Shown here: positions 33,546-44,984 of the stretch, piece by piece
How the letters are laid out: each line of letters opens with the position of its first letter
How positions within the stretch are numbered: the first letter of the stretch is position 1
From: Caenorhabditis elegans
Lineage: Eukaryota; Nematoda; Chromadorea; Rhabditida; Rhabditidae
DNA: 64,000 nucleotides
Assembly (NCBI RefSeq): GCF_000002985.6
Contig: NC_003280.10
Span: 2,356,001-2,420,000 of the forward strand
Direction: 5' to 3'
Program-made: the position numbers and the translations under genes
Notes under the pieces: generated by a model
Database searches by the model: none
Seen by the model: only the letters and a program-made list of their open reading frames with translations
What the model was told of the DNA's origin: nothing

Positions 33546-34984
33546 TTACCAATTGCTGAAAAAAAAAAATTTAGTGAGCACTTAATTGAAGTCAACTCGC
33601 CATCTTATTGAGGTGAGAAGCCCTTTTTTCCCGTTCAACGATCCATCTCCGCAAACAGTCTCATTTTTCAAGCCCGGATTAATTCCACGTGGATATTTCG
33701 AGGCCGTCAGCAAATTGTTTTCACATGTGAGTCCATAGTAATCATTTATGGTGCCGCCACCCAAATCTGCCATAGACAATGGAGGTGGGATTAGCTAGAA
33801 AAATTTGATTTCTTAAAAGTTTGATCGACAGTTATGGTTTTGTCTAGAACAAGGCTAGGCTTAGGCTTCGGCTTAAGCTTAGGCTTAGGCTTAGTTGACG
33901 CACTGCACCAAACGTATGCATGCCCAAAAAAGTGTCGACTGCACCATATTCCAGCGAAATGTTGGGCTAATGTTAGGCTTAGTCATAGGCTTGGGATTGA
34001 GATTGAGCTTAGGCTTAGGCTTCTGCTTAGGCGTTGGCTTTGGTTTAGGTTTTAGCTTATGCTTAAGCTTAGGCTTCATCTCAAGCTTAGACTTCGGCTT
34101 AGGCTTAGGCCTAGTCGTGGCGGGGCAGTCCCAAGTTCCAATTGGTACCCAGAAAAAAACCCCCACTAAAACATTAAGAAACTTTAAATCACGACCCAAA
34201 AACTCTAAAAAAAATAGTCTAAAATCGCGTTTTTGGACTCGACGCTAGATAAGTTTGGGCCAATATCGGACACAGCTACCTTGGTGAATTATGTGCTAAC
34301 ACCATAACGCATAAATGACCCATGTAGAAAAATACCACTTACAAAATCTTTTTCACCATTATCAGCTTTTGGCAGTTCGCTTCCTTCATATGATCCAAGA
34401 ACATATGGCAATGTGTTCTCGGGACAGACGAACACATCGCAGCCATCAACCTTTTCGATCGTCATTGGAACTGAAATTTCAAAAGATCTCTGCTGGCCTA
34501 ATATGATTCTGGGGTGATTTTCCGGCTTACGCTGAACCACTTCTTCTTTCAATAGGTCTGGGCACTTCGCCTGACTAACTGGACAATTGTTTTCTGTAGC
34601 TAGCTGAGTAGTTGAGAGAGTAGTCGATTCTGTCACAATTGAAGTCTCAATTGTGGATGTTGCCATCATTTCCTAAAATATTAAAGGACGACTCACGTGG
34701 TGTCAGGCTGTCCCATCATCTTTTGATCTACAGAAAATGCGGGAAATTTTGTCCAAAAAAATGTGACGTCAGCACGTATCTCTTCTCCCGCATTTTTCAA
34801 AGATCTAAGTAGATGAAACCAATATGGGACACTCTGACACAAAGTGAGTACTGGGTTTTTTGCTCAGTATGTGCCCAAATGAACTAATTTCACTCACAGT
34901 TGATGGCAAATTGGCAATACATTTGGCTTCCATGTGGCCAATCAAACACAAAGTTAGAAATACAAAATAAGAAATTTTCGACAT
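33546..34984 (-). CDS. D13: DUF281-like secreted protein, class A leader, GC-AG intron
   Basis: Exons (minus): 34984-34898, 34672-34531, 34470-34343, 33794-33601, 33555-33546. Leader MSKISYFVFLTLCLIGHMEA then KCIANLPST. Exon 2 is a Thr/Ser stalk running into 'NNCPVSQAKCPDLL' without the usual intron. Then 'IEKVDGCDVFVCPENTLP' and 'DYYGLTCENNLLTASKYPRG', 'DGSLNGKK'. The donor after 33601 is GCGAGT. Splicing there restores the standard phase and gives C-Asn-Trp; reading through gives RWRVDFN stop. Class A leader on D15-like downstream exons is a clear leader swap. Intron 4 contains (GGCTTA) repeats. Confidence 0.68.
33850..34125. repeat. Interstitial telomere-like TTAGGC repeat
   Basis: Many perfect and degenerate GGCTTA/TTAGGC units ('taggcttaggcttagttg', 'gcttaggcttctgcttagg') within D13 intron 4. 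TTAGGC is the nematode telomeric unit. Open frames on both strands here are repeat artefacts rich in Leu-Gly or Lys-Pro. Confidence 0.8.
34690..34852. mobile_element. Short inverted-repeat MITE in D13 intron 1
   Basis: 'cacgtggtgtcaggctgtcc' at the left and 'gggacactctgacac' at the right are inverse ends. The middle carries 'tgtgacgtcagcacg' and two 'cccgcattttt'-type stretches. A second copy lies at 35385-35555 and a fragment at 9.46 kb. I recognise this as a common C. elegans repeat, from memory. Confidence 0.65.
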
Positions 34985-35017
34985 CGTTGTTCTTGTTTTT
35001 TGGGATGCTACCAGAGC

Positions 35018-35073
35018 TTTTAAAGCAAGAAATTATCAATCCACACAGGCAGAAAATTTGCATATATTTACAT
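35018..35073 (-). promoter_or_regulatory. Class A promoter block of D13 (diverged)
   Basis: Minus-strand order ATGTAAAT, 'ATGCAAATTTTCTGCC', 'GTGTGGATTGATAAT', TTTAAAAG. It is recognisably the D1/D4 block with substitutions in the octamer and TATA element. Confidence 0.45.
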
Positions 35074-35384
35074 TTTTTCAAATAATAATATGATAATTGT
35101 TGATTCCTTCAAAATGTGGAAAATCGAAAATCTTTGAGGTTTCCCTGAAAAACTTTTTTTGTGGATTTTGAATTCCTTGAAAAGTGTTTTTGTTCATTGT
35201 ATTATTATCATACTTAAGATGGACTCTGACGGGTCTTTCTTATTTTATGTGTTATTCGATTTTCCTCGTTGATCTTCTATGTATTACATTTTGCTACTAT
35301 TTATCAAATTTCGAATAAACAAACAAACATCTTACGGACCCACTTTCAGAAAAGGGTTATCCCTCGGGTTTTTACATGGCTAAC

Positions 35385-35555
35385 GGTTTGATCTACAAAA
35401 AATGCGGGATTTTTTGGTCAAAAAAATGTGACGTCAGCACGCTCTTAATCATGCAAATCCTCCAGTTCAGAACTCTGTGTCTCTTTTCCCGCATTTTTTG
35501 TAAATCTACGTAGATCAAACCAAAATGGGACACTCTGGGACACCACGTGCTAAAA
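35385..35555. mobile_element. Second copy of the GTGACGTCAGCAC MITE
   Basis: Contains 'tgtgacgtcagcacgctctt', 'ctcttttcccgcattttttg' and 'gggacaccacgtgc', matching 34690-34852 and with inverse ends. Confidence 0.65.
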
Positions 35556-35644
35556 GGACAGAGCATATTTTCAGAGTGGGTCGACCCCCTCTACCAGTTT
35601 AATGTGCTTAAAAAAATATTTCTCCTTCTCGTTCAGCAAACAGT

Positions 35645-35738
35645 TTAATAATCGCAATCCACTTGACTCAAAATAGATTTCTTCCCGCTATAAGATCCAT
35701 CCGTGCCGTAAACATCGCCTGTTCTCACAGAATAAATT
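35645..35738 (-). pseudogene. D14r: relic of a DUF281-like last exon
   Basis: The minus strand reads 'GTDGSYSGKKSILSQVDCDY' stop. The rest of the gene is missing. The sequence immediately upstream ends in a Helitron-like right terminus ('gccagtcggagcacaacggc' then CTGG-T at 35880-35884), so an insertion or deletion removed the other exons. Confidence 0.6.
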
Positions 35739-35739
35739 T

Positions 35740-35883
35740 TCTAACTTCTGAAAGTAAAAAATCTGAAAAATCTAGAATTTTAGTGAAATTTTGTGAAACT
35801 TGAGAAAAAATGCACCGAAAGCTTAGCACTTTAAGATTTGTTCAAAAAATTTAATTTGGAGCCAGTCGGAGCACAACGGCTGG
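35740..35883. mobile_element. Helitron-like right-end fragment
   Basis: 'gccagtcggagcacaacggctgg' parallels the 32.02-kb terminus, but the hairpin stem has collapsed to a few bases. The body is AT-rich with 'ctagaattttag' as in the larger element. Confidence 0.5.
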
Positions 35884-36001
35884 TTTGACACAATTAAGAA
35901 TTGAAAAAAGATGCATTTTCATTAGGTTAAAACAATTAAAACATTTTAAACAATTATCAATTACAAAGTGTCATCACATCGAGCCATTCATGGTCAAATC
36001 A

Positions 36002-37927
36002 TCAGCTGCTGAAACATATAAATTTGAGAATATACTTAGTTCTTCTGTCGACTTTTTCAAAATCCAGTTTTTTCGTTAATTAGTTTAAGTCTAAAAACAG
36101 TTCTTCATGATTAATATCAGTTGAAACTTTGGGAACCAATTTTTTTGTAATTACACTTGTAATAGTACATATAGGTTTATACTAAAACTCACCATCTCAT
36201 TGTGTCCATAGATGATTTCCCGCTCAATGAACCATCTGTGCCCACAGGCGTGATGCCAACAGAAATTCCACGTGGGTATTTTGAGACGATCAACTTATTG
36301 TTCTCACATGAGATTCCAAAAAAATCATTTACTGTGCCGCCATTTAATTCTGTCAGGGTCACTGGTCTGATGAGTCTCTGAAAACATATTGGCTTATTGA
36401 AAAATTAAAGGTGGAGTAGCGCCAGTGGGGAAATTGCTTTAAAACATGTCTATGGTACCACAATGACCAAATATCATAGTAAAAAAATTTTAAAAAATTT
36501 TCTAAATTTTATATGATTTTTTGAAAATTGAAAAAATCTCGAATTGCATCAAATTCCTATTTGAATTACCGTCAATAGTTCGATGTTCGATGGAGCGCGC
36601 TTGCATTATTTTAGCTTTTATTTATCAATTTTTCTTGTTTTTGATTGATTTTTCATGTTTTTTTGAGTAATTTTACTAGAAATTTAATGAAAAATTTAAG
36701 ATAAATGTAGATTGTTCACTAAAAATAATTGAAAACCGAGAAAGAACGTTTTCCAACAACGTTGAGCCTGAAATAATCTATTTCAAAGATTTAGGCTTTA
36801 GCGCCCGCTTTTTAATAAAACATTTACATTTATCTTGAATTTTTCATTAAATTTCCAGTAAAATTACTCAAAAACATGAAAAATCAATCAAAAATAAGAA
36901 AAATTGATGAATAAAAGTTAAAATAATGCAAGCGCGCTCCATTGAACATCGAACTATTGGCGGTAATTCAAATAGGAATTTTATGCAATTCGAGATTTTT
37001 TCAATTTTCAAAAAATCATATAAAATTTAGAAAATTTTTTAAAAAATTTTTAATATGATATTTGGTCACTGTGGTACCATAGGCATGTTTTCAAGCAATT
37101 TTCCCACTGGCGCTACTCCACCTTTAAGTATTGTGGATTTTTGGCTGGTAAGAAGTTTAATAAATTCATGAAAACAGGCTCAAAGGTTTATTCCAATAGA
37201 GTAACTTTAGATATTTGATTACAGCAAACCGAACCCCACTTACAAATGTATCCTCTCCAGGAGGTATATAAAATCCAGTTAGTTCGGTTCCTACAAGGGA
37301 GCCATAACCATATGGCAACAGGCCAGGGGGGCAAGTAAAAACAGCGCAGCCATCCACCTCTTGGACCATCATTGGAGCTGAAATTTCAAAAGATCTCTGT
37401 TGACGACTCTCTGACGACTCTGACACGAAACCAGTTCTCTAATTAGAACTTTTCTAAGTAATGAAAGAAGTATGCTCACCCACAGCAATTGTTGATAAAT
37501 CGGGACACTTGGTTGTAAATGTTGGGCATGTTTCTTCTGAAACATTTTTGAAATTTGAGAGAATAGTTGATTGAAATCTTACCTGTAGTTGATTCCATTG
37601 CCATTGTTGTCATCATCGTTACCTTAAAGTGAAAGGTTTTAATCTACTTGTAAGTGTTATTAATTCATATAGTTGTACCTCCGGCGCCTCAGTTTCCTCG
37701 GAGGTCTCTGGAGTAGACACACCTCCAGGTGCCATTGTGGTATCTTCGGGAGCCATTGTACTTTTTTCAGGAGCCATTGTGATCTCTCCAGGAGCCAATG
37801 TACTTTTCTCAGGAGCCAATGTACTCGGAATATAGGCATCATCTGGTGGAACCATTCGCATACAACATTCAGTTACTACCAACAAATATGGAATAGTTAG
37901 AAGCAATGTTAAAATATTCATTTTCAA
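36002..37927 (-). CDS. D15: DUF281-like secreted protein, class B leader
   Basis: Exons (minus): 37927-37679 (a second Met at 37921), 37622-37583, 37536-37480, 37377-37244, 36377-36193, 36008-36002. Signal peptide to VVTEC, then CMRMVPPDDAYIPST. The stalk has repeated 'LAPEKST', 'MAPEDTT' units ending ETEAPE. Then 'VTMMTTMAMEST', 'EETCPTFTTKCPDLS', 'MMVQEVDGCAVFTCPPG', 'DFFGISCENNKLIVSKYPRG', 'DGSLSGK' and final Cys-Ser. Phases agree. Intron 4 carries a TTTAAA palindrome. The double Cys at mature residue 1-2 gives eight Cys in all, an even number. Confidence 0.77.
36405..37126. mobile_element. Palindromic TTTAAA-type element in D15 intron 4
   Basis: Ends 'aaaggtggagtagcgccagt' and the inverse 'actggcgctactccaccttt'. 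Long inverted arms share 'gcgcgctccattgaacatcg'-type sequence. Flanked by TTAA. Removed with the intron. Confidence 0.85.
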
Positions 37928-38701
37928 ATAGGCAATCTCAATAGCAAGAGTGAATAATGAGTTACGGTGAGACTGATCACTTTTTTATCTTTGGAGGAGA
38001 ATCCAGTTTTTCAACAACAAAGTCAATTTTTATAGGCGGCACCTGTCTATCCTATGATATTCAAGTTTTTGTCAAAAATCGGAGAATTCCGACAAAGATC
38101 CTTTACTGGGTTCGAATTGACAACTTTTTGATGTGTAATAGTTTTTATGGTAAAATTTTTAATAATTCTACTAATATCTGAACTGCAAGCTGTCAAAGCG
38201 CCAAAGATGTGAGACTAACAAGTTATTCAACGATTACTTCAAAAACTCATACAACAATCAATATCAAACAAAATATAGTAGGAATAACACTTGGAATATT
38301 CATTGTCAATTTAACTTTGTTTAGATTACAAAAAAAAGTTGACGATTGATCACATATATCAATCCTCGAAGATAGATCCACTCACTTTAGAATTGAAATC
38401 AATATTCATCGGAGGCACCTGTCTATCCCAAGCTTGTACGATATTCAAGTTTTCGTTCATAATCTAATGACTTCACGCCATTGATCTGTGTTTATGAGAA
38501 TCAAATCTATGTACTCTTATCTTATCAATTCTGATGTGGCGTCTCATGAAAATCCAGTCACAGATTTAGGTACTATTTTTCTGATCTTTATTAGAAACAA
38601 CAAGAAAAAAGATTCACAGAAGAGCTAGAATTTAACAATTATCAAATATATATACATAAATTATAAATAATAAATTGCAATCACATTCAGCTATTCTATC
38701 G
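37928..38701. promoter_or_regulatory. Duplicated class B upstream blocks
   Basis: Two successive copies of the class B promoter cassette lie between D15 and the D16 terminus. One is at 37970-38055 ('gagactgatcacttttttat', 'acctgtctatcc'). The other is at 38340-38525 ('cacctgtctatccca', 'gtactcttatcttatcaatt'). The distal one has no gene behind it and probably marks a lost copy. Confidence 0.45.
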
Positions 38702-39964
38702 TCAGGTGCTGAAAAATATACATTTGGTATTAATTTTGATCGAATAAACATTTTTATATTTAACCAAACACCCCGTCTGTTTTAATATCAGTTCTGAATA
38801 CTTAACATAGTTAGTAGTTAAAATTGCAAGTTGAAAAATTAAGTTTCAGAAAATGATTCGACATTGATAATTATGGCTTTTGAAATCAATTTTATTTTAC
38901 TTAAACTTATGGAACTCACCATAACATAGCGTCGACGGGTGTTTTTTTCCCGTTCAATGAACCATCTGCGCCTGCAGTCGTGAATCCAACAGCAATTCCA
39001 CGTGGATATATCGAGGCTATCAACTTATTGTTTTCACATGAGAGCCCATAGTAATCATTTACAGTGCCGCCACCTAACTCTTCTATTTCATATGGTCCTC
39101 GGACTACCTGAAAACATATTCTGATTGGATCATTTGATAAAAATTCAAATAATTCATTAAAGCGTGCTCAACTGAAAATTAAAAATTGATTACAGTTGAG
39201 TAACTATTGCAACGAATTACCTACAGAATGATATTAATCGAAAATCCCGTGAGCTACTTTAAAGACTTAACTACAGCAAACTGAAGACCACTTACATAGT
39301 TAGTTACACCAGCAGGTATTGAAAGGCCTGTTATTTCGCTTTCTTCAATTGAACCAAGAGCATATGGAAATAGATCTTCGGGACAAGAGAAAACAGCGCA
39401 GCCATCTACCACTTGGACCATCATACCATCTGAAATTTCAAAAGATCTCCGTTGGCCTATAGAACTTCTCTGGCTAATAAAATGAGTATGCTCACCCCTA
39501 AGCAGTGCTGATAAATCGGGACACTTGGTTGTAAATGTTGGGCATGTTTCTTCTAAAACATCTTTGACATTTGAGATAATAATTGGTTTAAAGCTTACCT
39601 GTCACGGTTGATGATTCCATTGCAATTGTTGTCATCATCGTTACCTTAAAGTTCAAGGTTTTAATCTACTTGTAAGTATTATTAATCCATATAGTTATAC
39701 CTCAGGTGCCTCGGTTTCCTCTGAGGTCTCTGGAGTAGACACACCTCCAGGAGCCATCGTGGTATCTTCGGGAGCCATTGTACCTTCCTCAGGAGTCACT
39801 GTACTTTGCTCAGGAGCCAATGTGATTTCTCCAGGAGCCATTGTGCTTTGCTCAGGAGACAATGTACTCGGAATATAGGCATCATCTGGTGGAACCATTC
39901 GCATACAACATTCAGTTACTACCAGCAAATATGAAACAGTTAGAAACAAAGTCAAAATATTCAT
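38702..39964 (-). CDS. D16: DUF281-like secreted protein, class B leader
   Basis: Exons (minus): 39964-39701, 39644-39599, 39552-39496, 39429-39296, 39107-38920, 38708-38702. Leader to VVTEC, then CMRMVPPDDAYIPST. The longest stalk here has about six 'MAPGEIT/LAPEQST'-type units. Then 'VTMMTTIAMESS', 'EETCPTFTTKCPDLSALL', 'MVQVVDGCAVFSCPEDLFP', 'SEITGLSIPAG', 'DYYGLSCENNKLIASIYPRG', 'DGSLNGKK' and final Cys-Thr. All introns GT-AG, phases consistent. Stalk length varies between copies, as expected for unequal exchange of short repeats. Confidence 0.77.
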
Positions 39965-39999
39965 TTTTTAGACAGAAAATCTCAATGGCAAGACTGATT

Positions 40000-40100
40000 A
40001 ATGAAGATTTCGTGATACTGATCACTTTTTATCTTCGAAGATAAATCCAGTTACGCAACAACGAAGTTCGTCTGAATCGGAGGCACCTGTCTACCCCAAG
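40000..40100 (-). promoter_or_regulatory. Class B promoter cassette of D16
   Basis: 'gatactgatcactttttatc' followed by 'ggcacctgtctaccc'. Further upstream, near 40500, the minus strand has the GATA pair as 'gattagataagaatag'. Confidence 0.45.
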
Positions 40101-40679
40101 ATATTCGGGTTTTAGTGTGGAATCGGAGAAATCGGACAAAGATCCTTTGAAGGGTTCAAATAGACGACTTTCCTAGAAAATGATAGCGTGAGACAAATAA
40201 ATTTTGGTTAAGAACTAATATTGCATGTCGGTTTACATTGACCAGGCCAATAACGTAAATGACTACAGTACCTCAGCCGTACCGCCTCAACCATTCACTA
40301 AGACGAGAAAAAACATGAGGTTCGAACTACACTGTTATGGGATCCATTTTAATTTGAGGAATTTATACCATTCGCGGAGATTTTTGCAATGGAAAACTGC
40401 CATTAGTATTGGATGATTAGCTCGCATGCCATTTCAAATTTCACAGACTTCTCCGACACTAGAATTTGAACTGATGAAACAAGAAACGGAAGAACAAGAA
40501 TAATGATTAGATAAGAATAGATATATCCAAAAGCCCATGAGAGATCAATGAAACCCTACGCTTTGCAGACCATGTTGCGTTTATATCCACTGAATTGGCA
40601 GTACGAAACTTTTCGTAATCAGAATATTTAGTGATCTTCAGAAACATTTTCGATTACACCGGAGGCGATCTCAGTACAC

Positions 40680-41000
40680 TTAACAAATCAAACGCACTGC
40701 TTGAGTTTCCTCAGAAGCCAATGTTCAAGGAATATAAGCTTCATTCGGCAACATCATTCACATGTAGCACTCTGTTATTACTATTCATTTTCAAATCGAA
40801 TCGATTCAGATTGAAAGCTAAATAGCAAAAAACGAATGATGGCGACTAATCACTTGGATGAAGATCCAGTTACTAAAGAATTTAAATCGAGGCACCTGTC
40901 TATCCCAATCTTGTACAATATTCTAGTTTTCACTGCGGATTTTGAATCAATGATCTGTTTTTTATGAGAATCAACCCTCTCTTCTCTTATCTTATCAATT
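40680..41000 (-). pseudogene. D17r: decayed leader exon with its promoter
   Basis: On the minus strand 40690-40800 aligns with class B exon 1 ('gaagcttatattcc', 'acattggcttctgaggaaa'), but the signal peptide and CMR motif are destroyed. Behind it (40860-40995) sit the promoter blocks 'ggcacctgtctatccca' and 'ctcttatcttatcaattc'. A dead gene copy whose other exons are gone. Confidence 0.5.
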
Positions 41001-41200
41001 CTGTTGCGGCGTCTCATTGGATGAAAAGCCAGCTGCGCAAGAACAAAATACAAACAAATATACTACTGTAAAAATCCCTGTAGGGTATCTAGTCTTTGCA
41101 AAACCGCCGATAATAGAATCATATAAAAACTTTTATTATAATAAGTGAAAATTTTCAAAAATTGCACAGTTATCAGGTATCAAAAAACTCCCGTTTTATG

Positions 41201-41940
41201 TCATTGACATGACATATAGTCGACAGGTGCTTTTTTTCCGTTCAATGAACCATCTGCGCCTTCAATTGAATCAACGTCAATCCCTTGTGGATATTTCGAT
41301 GTCATCAACATATTGTTTTCACATAAGAGCCCAAAGTAATCATTTACGATGCCATCATTTAAATCTGCCGCTGACAATGGAGGTACGATTGACTGGAAAC
41401 TTGTACTTATTAGAAGGCATATATGTAGCTGTGATTTTTGCGTGGGAATTTAGTTCAAATCTTTTTAATTCATGAAAACTTTCTCAACTACAAATCTCAA
41501 GATTGATTACAGCACACCAAATACCACCTACAAATCGAGCATATCCAGGAGGTGCTGGAACATCTGTTAGTTCACTTCCTGCAAATACACCAGTAGCAAC
41601 TGGCAGTTCGTTTGCGGCGCAAGAAAACATTAAGCAGCCGTCCACATCTTCAATCATCATTGGAGCTGAAATTTTGGTAGACGGGATTTTTTCAAGTATT
41701 CAAATATGGTCTTGACGTGATTATAATGTTATTTCTCTTGACATGAAACGAGTTCACTAGTTAGAACTGTTCTGACTAATAAAATAAGTTGGCTCACGTT
41801 CAACCGTTATTGATAAATCTGGACACGTGTTTGTCATAGTTCGGCATACTTCTTCTGAAACATCTTAAGAATTTCAGAGAATAATCGGTTGAAAGCTTGC
41901 CTGTTGTTGATTCCATTGCAATTGTTGTCATCATCGTTAC
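41201..41940 (-). CDS. D18: DUF281-like exons without a leader
   Basis: Exons (minus): 41940-41901, 41854-41798, 41665-41532, 41392-41201. They encode 'VTMMTTIAMEST', 'EEVCRTMTNTCPDLS', 'MMIEDVDGCLMFSCAANELP', 'SELTDVPAPPG', 'DYFGLLCENNMLMTSKYPQG', 'DGSLNGKK' and SCQ stop; the last intron is absent. The first donor is GCAAGC (GC-AG). No leader precedes the set: the sequence immediately upstream is the 3' end of D19, with about 20 bases between them. It could be a leaderless remnant, or a second exon cassette reached by splicing from the D19 leader. Confidence 0.6.
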
Positions 41941-41961
41941 CTTAAAGTTCAAGGTTTTAAT

Positions 41962-42984
41962 TTACAAAATATCATCACATTGAGCCATTCTGTTTGAACC
42001 ATCAGTTGCTGAAACATATAAATTTGGTAATTCAGAACGAGAACCAATTTTCTTGTTATTACACATATACTAGTACATATACGTAGGTGTAGTAGTGTAA
42101 AAGTACTTACCATACAAAGTTGCGATGGGTCCTTTTTTCCCATTCAATGAGCCATCATCGCCCACAAGCGAGAAACCAATAAAAATTCCACGTGGATATT
42201 TCGAGGCCGTCAACTTATTGTTTTCACATAAAAGTCCATAGTAATCATTTATAGTTATGCCATTTAAATCATCCGATGACAATGGTGCTCGAATTGCCTG
42301 GAACTTTTCATTCGAGAATAGAACAACAGTACCACTTACAAATTTAGCTACTCCAGGTATTGCGACATCTGTTAGTTCGCTTCCATCAAATGAACCAGTA
42401 CCATATGGCAATGTGCCTACAGGGCAAGATAAAACAACGCAGCCATCCACCACTTCGACCATCATTGGCGCTGAAATCAGAAAAAAAAACGTTTAGCGTG
42501 CTTTCTCACGTGAGTCGTACGACTCTGACTTGAAAATAGTTCATTGATTTGAACTTTTCTGAAAAATAAAACAAGTATGCTCACCCTCAACCACTGTTGT
42601 TAAATCTGGGCACTTGGTTGTAGATGTTGGGCATACTTCTTCTGAAACATCTTAATAGTTTAAGAAAATAATCGGTTGAAAGCTTGCCTGTTGTTGATTC
42701 CATTGCAATTGTTGTCATCATCGTTACCTTAAAGTTCAAGGTTTTAATCTACTTGTAAGTATTATTAATCCATATAGTTATACCTCAGGCGCCTCGGTTT
42801 CCTCGGAGGTCTCTGGAGTAGACACACTTCCAGGAGCCATTGTGATCTCTCCAGGAGCCAGTGTGCTCTCTTCCGGAGCCAATGTACTTGGAATATATAC
42901 ATCATCTGGTGGAACCATTCGCATACAACATTCAGACACTACCAGAAAATATGGAATAGTTAGAAACAAAGTCAAAATATTCAT
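41962..42984 (-). CDS. D19: DUF281-like secreted protein, class B leader, altered C-terminus
   Basis: Exons (minus): 42984-42784, 42727-42688, 42641-42585, 42470-42340, 42297-42111, then from 42008. Leader to VVSEC, then CMRMVPPDDVYIPST. 'VTMMTTIAMEST' ends at a GC donor (GCAAGC). Then 'EEVCPTSTTKCPDLTTV', 'MMVEVVDGCVVLSCPVG', 'SELTDVAIPG', 'DYYGLLCENNKLTASKYPRG', 'DGSLNGKK'. The fifth exon is one base short of the usual phase. The last exon is therefore read as ATDGSNRMAQC... to a stop at 41962, instead of the usual Cys-Asn stop. A Cys is still present near the end. Function may survive. Confidence 0.65.
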
Positions 42985-43019
42985 TTTTTGATAGAAAACC
43001 TCAATGGCAGGAATGAATA

Positions 43020-44263
43020 AGATATGGTGATACTGATCACTTTTTATCTTTGGATAAGAATCCAGTTACGCAACAACGAAACTCGTCTGAATCGGCGGCA
43101 CCTGTCTATCCTACGATATTCAAGTTTTTATGTGAAATCGGAGAAATCGGACAAAGATCCTTTGATAGGTTCAAAATTTTGGATTTGTATTGGTTTTTTA
43201 TGGCAACACATTTTTCAATAACTCTACTAATATCTAAAAAACAAGCTGCCAAATTAAAGATGTGAGACCAATAATTTGTTCAACGATTAGTTCATGAGCC
43301 AAAATTGCACTGTGCTTTGTACCGAGAAAAGATACATTAAATAACTACAACATTCTTACAGTACCCCTACCGTATCCCTATACTAACGACAAACTTACCC
43401 AAACCAGACCATAGAATTAAAACTACATACACAAGCTCTCAGTAATGCGGTGTATAGTATTGATAGTTGGCAAAACTCACATAAACTTCTCCACTACAGA
43501 CATTTGAACTGATGAAACAAGAAACAGAAGAACAGGAATAATAAATAGATAAGGATAGATATATCCGAAAGTTTACTAGAGATCAGCAACAAATTTGGCG
43601 AGTCTGGGGCGCAATAGTGGCAACTAACGGGAAAATTTAGTGCAGAATTCTTAAATTAAAAACTCCATTTGTTAAAGTAAATTTTGTTAAAGTAATCAGA
43701 GACCAACTTATAATATTCATTTTCGAATAAAGTCAATTGAAAGATCAAAATCTTAAAATCCATTCTTGTACAATTATCCCATTCTTGTACAATTTTTTTT
43801 CGGGTAGAAACCATCAATCGAATCTAGTCTATATCTAAATGAGAAAGATTCGAACGCAAAGAATAATAATACAAAAATCCTATCGGAAGTCTCTGTACTC
43901 TTATCTTATCATATCTATTGTGGCTTCACATTCGTGGGGAAGCCCACTAGCTTATCAGTCTTGTCTGGCGCAATCTTGCTACAAAATACGAAAAAGCATT
44001 GACATTTGGACTTCTGTGATCTTATTGGATTCTCTAGTCTTATCTTATCATGTTTCAATTTCGCGTTTTGCGGTTTCCTCTTACATAAATTTCGTTCTGA
44101 TCCGCAACGTTTTCCGCGGAAAACTTTTTTGGGACAAGGGAAAGTCTAATTGCATGTACGTAGTTTGATAGAACGAAGATTAAAAATTGTAATCTGTAGT
44201 TTGGGTTCTTAAAAGTTCTGAGACCCATGTTTGTCCAATGTACTATATTATATTCCAAATGCA
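43020..44263. promoter_or_regulatory. Divergent upstream region of D19 and D20
   Basis: 43032-43115 holds the class B cassette for D19 ('gatactgatcactttttatc', 'ggcacctgtctatccta'). GATA pairs occur near 43543 ('tagataaggatag'), 43890 ('ctcttatcttatcatat') and 44040 ('agtcttatcttatcatg'). The D20 side mirrors this at 44985-45072. No gene. Confidence 0.45.
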
Positions 44264-44684
44264 TTTAAAGGTGGAGTAGCGCCAGTGGGGATTTTGTCTA
44301 AATGTACTCAAAATGATCCAAAACAACCGAATATCATAATAAAACACTCCAAAAAATTTTAGATTTTTCACAATTTCCGGTCAAAGTTTTGGCAAATTGC
44401 CAAAATTTTGAAAAATACTAGCTTTTGAGGAAATTTAAAGAAATGTCGCATGTTTTAATACAAATAATTTAAACAAAATTAAAACATAAAAAATGTCGAA
44501 GAAAAATGTTTTTCGGTCGACTTCCAAAATTATGAGTGGCAAAAACTGAGTAATTGCCACTTTTTTACAGTAAATAAAAAACTTTCAAAACATTTCTGAA
44601 AAGTTTTATCATGATATTTGGTCATTTTGGCACCAAAGGAGTGGTTTTTAACAATTTCCCCACTGGCGCTACTCCACCTTTAAA
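44264..44684. mobile_element. Palindromic TTTAAA element (best-preserved short form)
   Basis: 'tttaaaggtggagtagcgcc' and its exact inverse at the right end, with shorter imperfect inner arms. Flanked by TTTAAA. Related copies at 14.6, 15.7, 17.1, 32.5 and 36.4 kb. Confidence 0.85.
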
Positions 44685-44984
44685 TCCAAAATTCAAGACA
44701 AGATTTTTAAGTCGAACATTTTCAATCCATTATCGCCAGACAATATATTTATTTACTTAAACAACAGGAACAAATAAAAATCAGAAATTTATTCAAAACA
44801 AACAATATTAGAAAAATTACCAATCAAAAGATAAATTCCAAAATTATTTGCATAGCTCAAGTTTTAGCCTAAGCCTAAGCAACTTATAGCTCCTCCTAGT
44901 AAATCAAGAAGTCATCTATTTGAACCTATCAAAGGATCTTTGTCCGAAAATTCTTTGATTCCACACAAAAACTTGAATATCGTG

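Noticed and set aside
33834-34248. Leu-Gly-rich plus frames and Lys-Pro-rich minus frames
   Set aside because: Translation of the TTAGGC-type repeat in different frames.
40225-40825. Plus-strand frames of about 64 codons at 40.2-40.8 kb
   Set aside because: The second overlaps the decayed D17r leader on the other strand; neither has family features or splice context.
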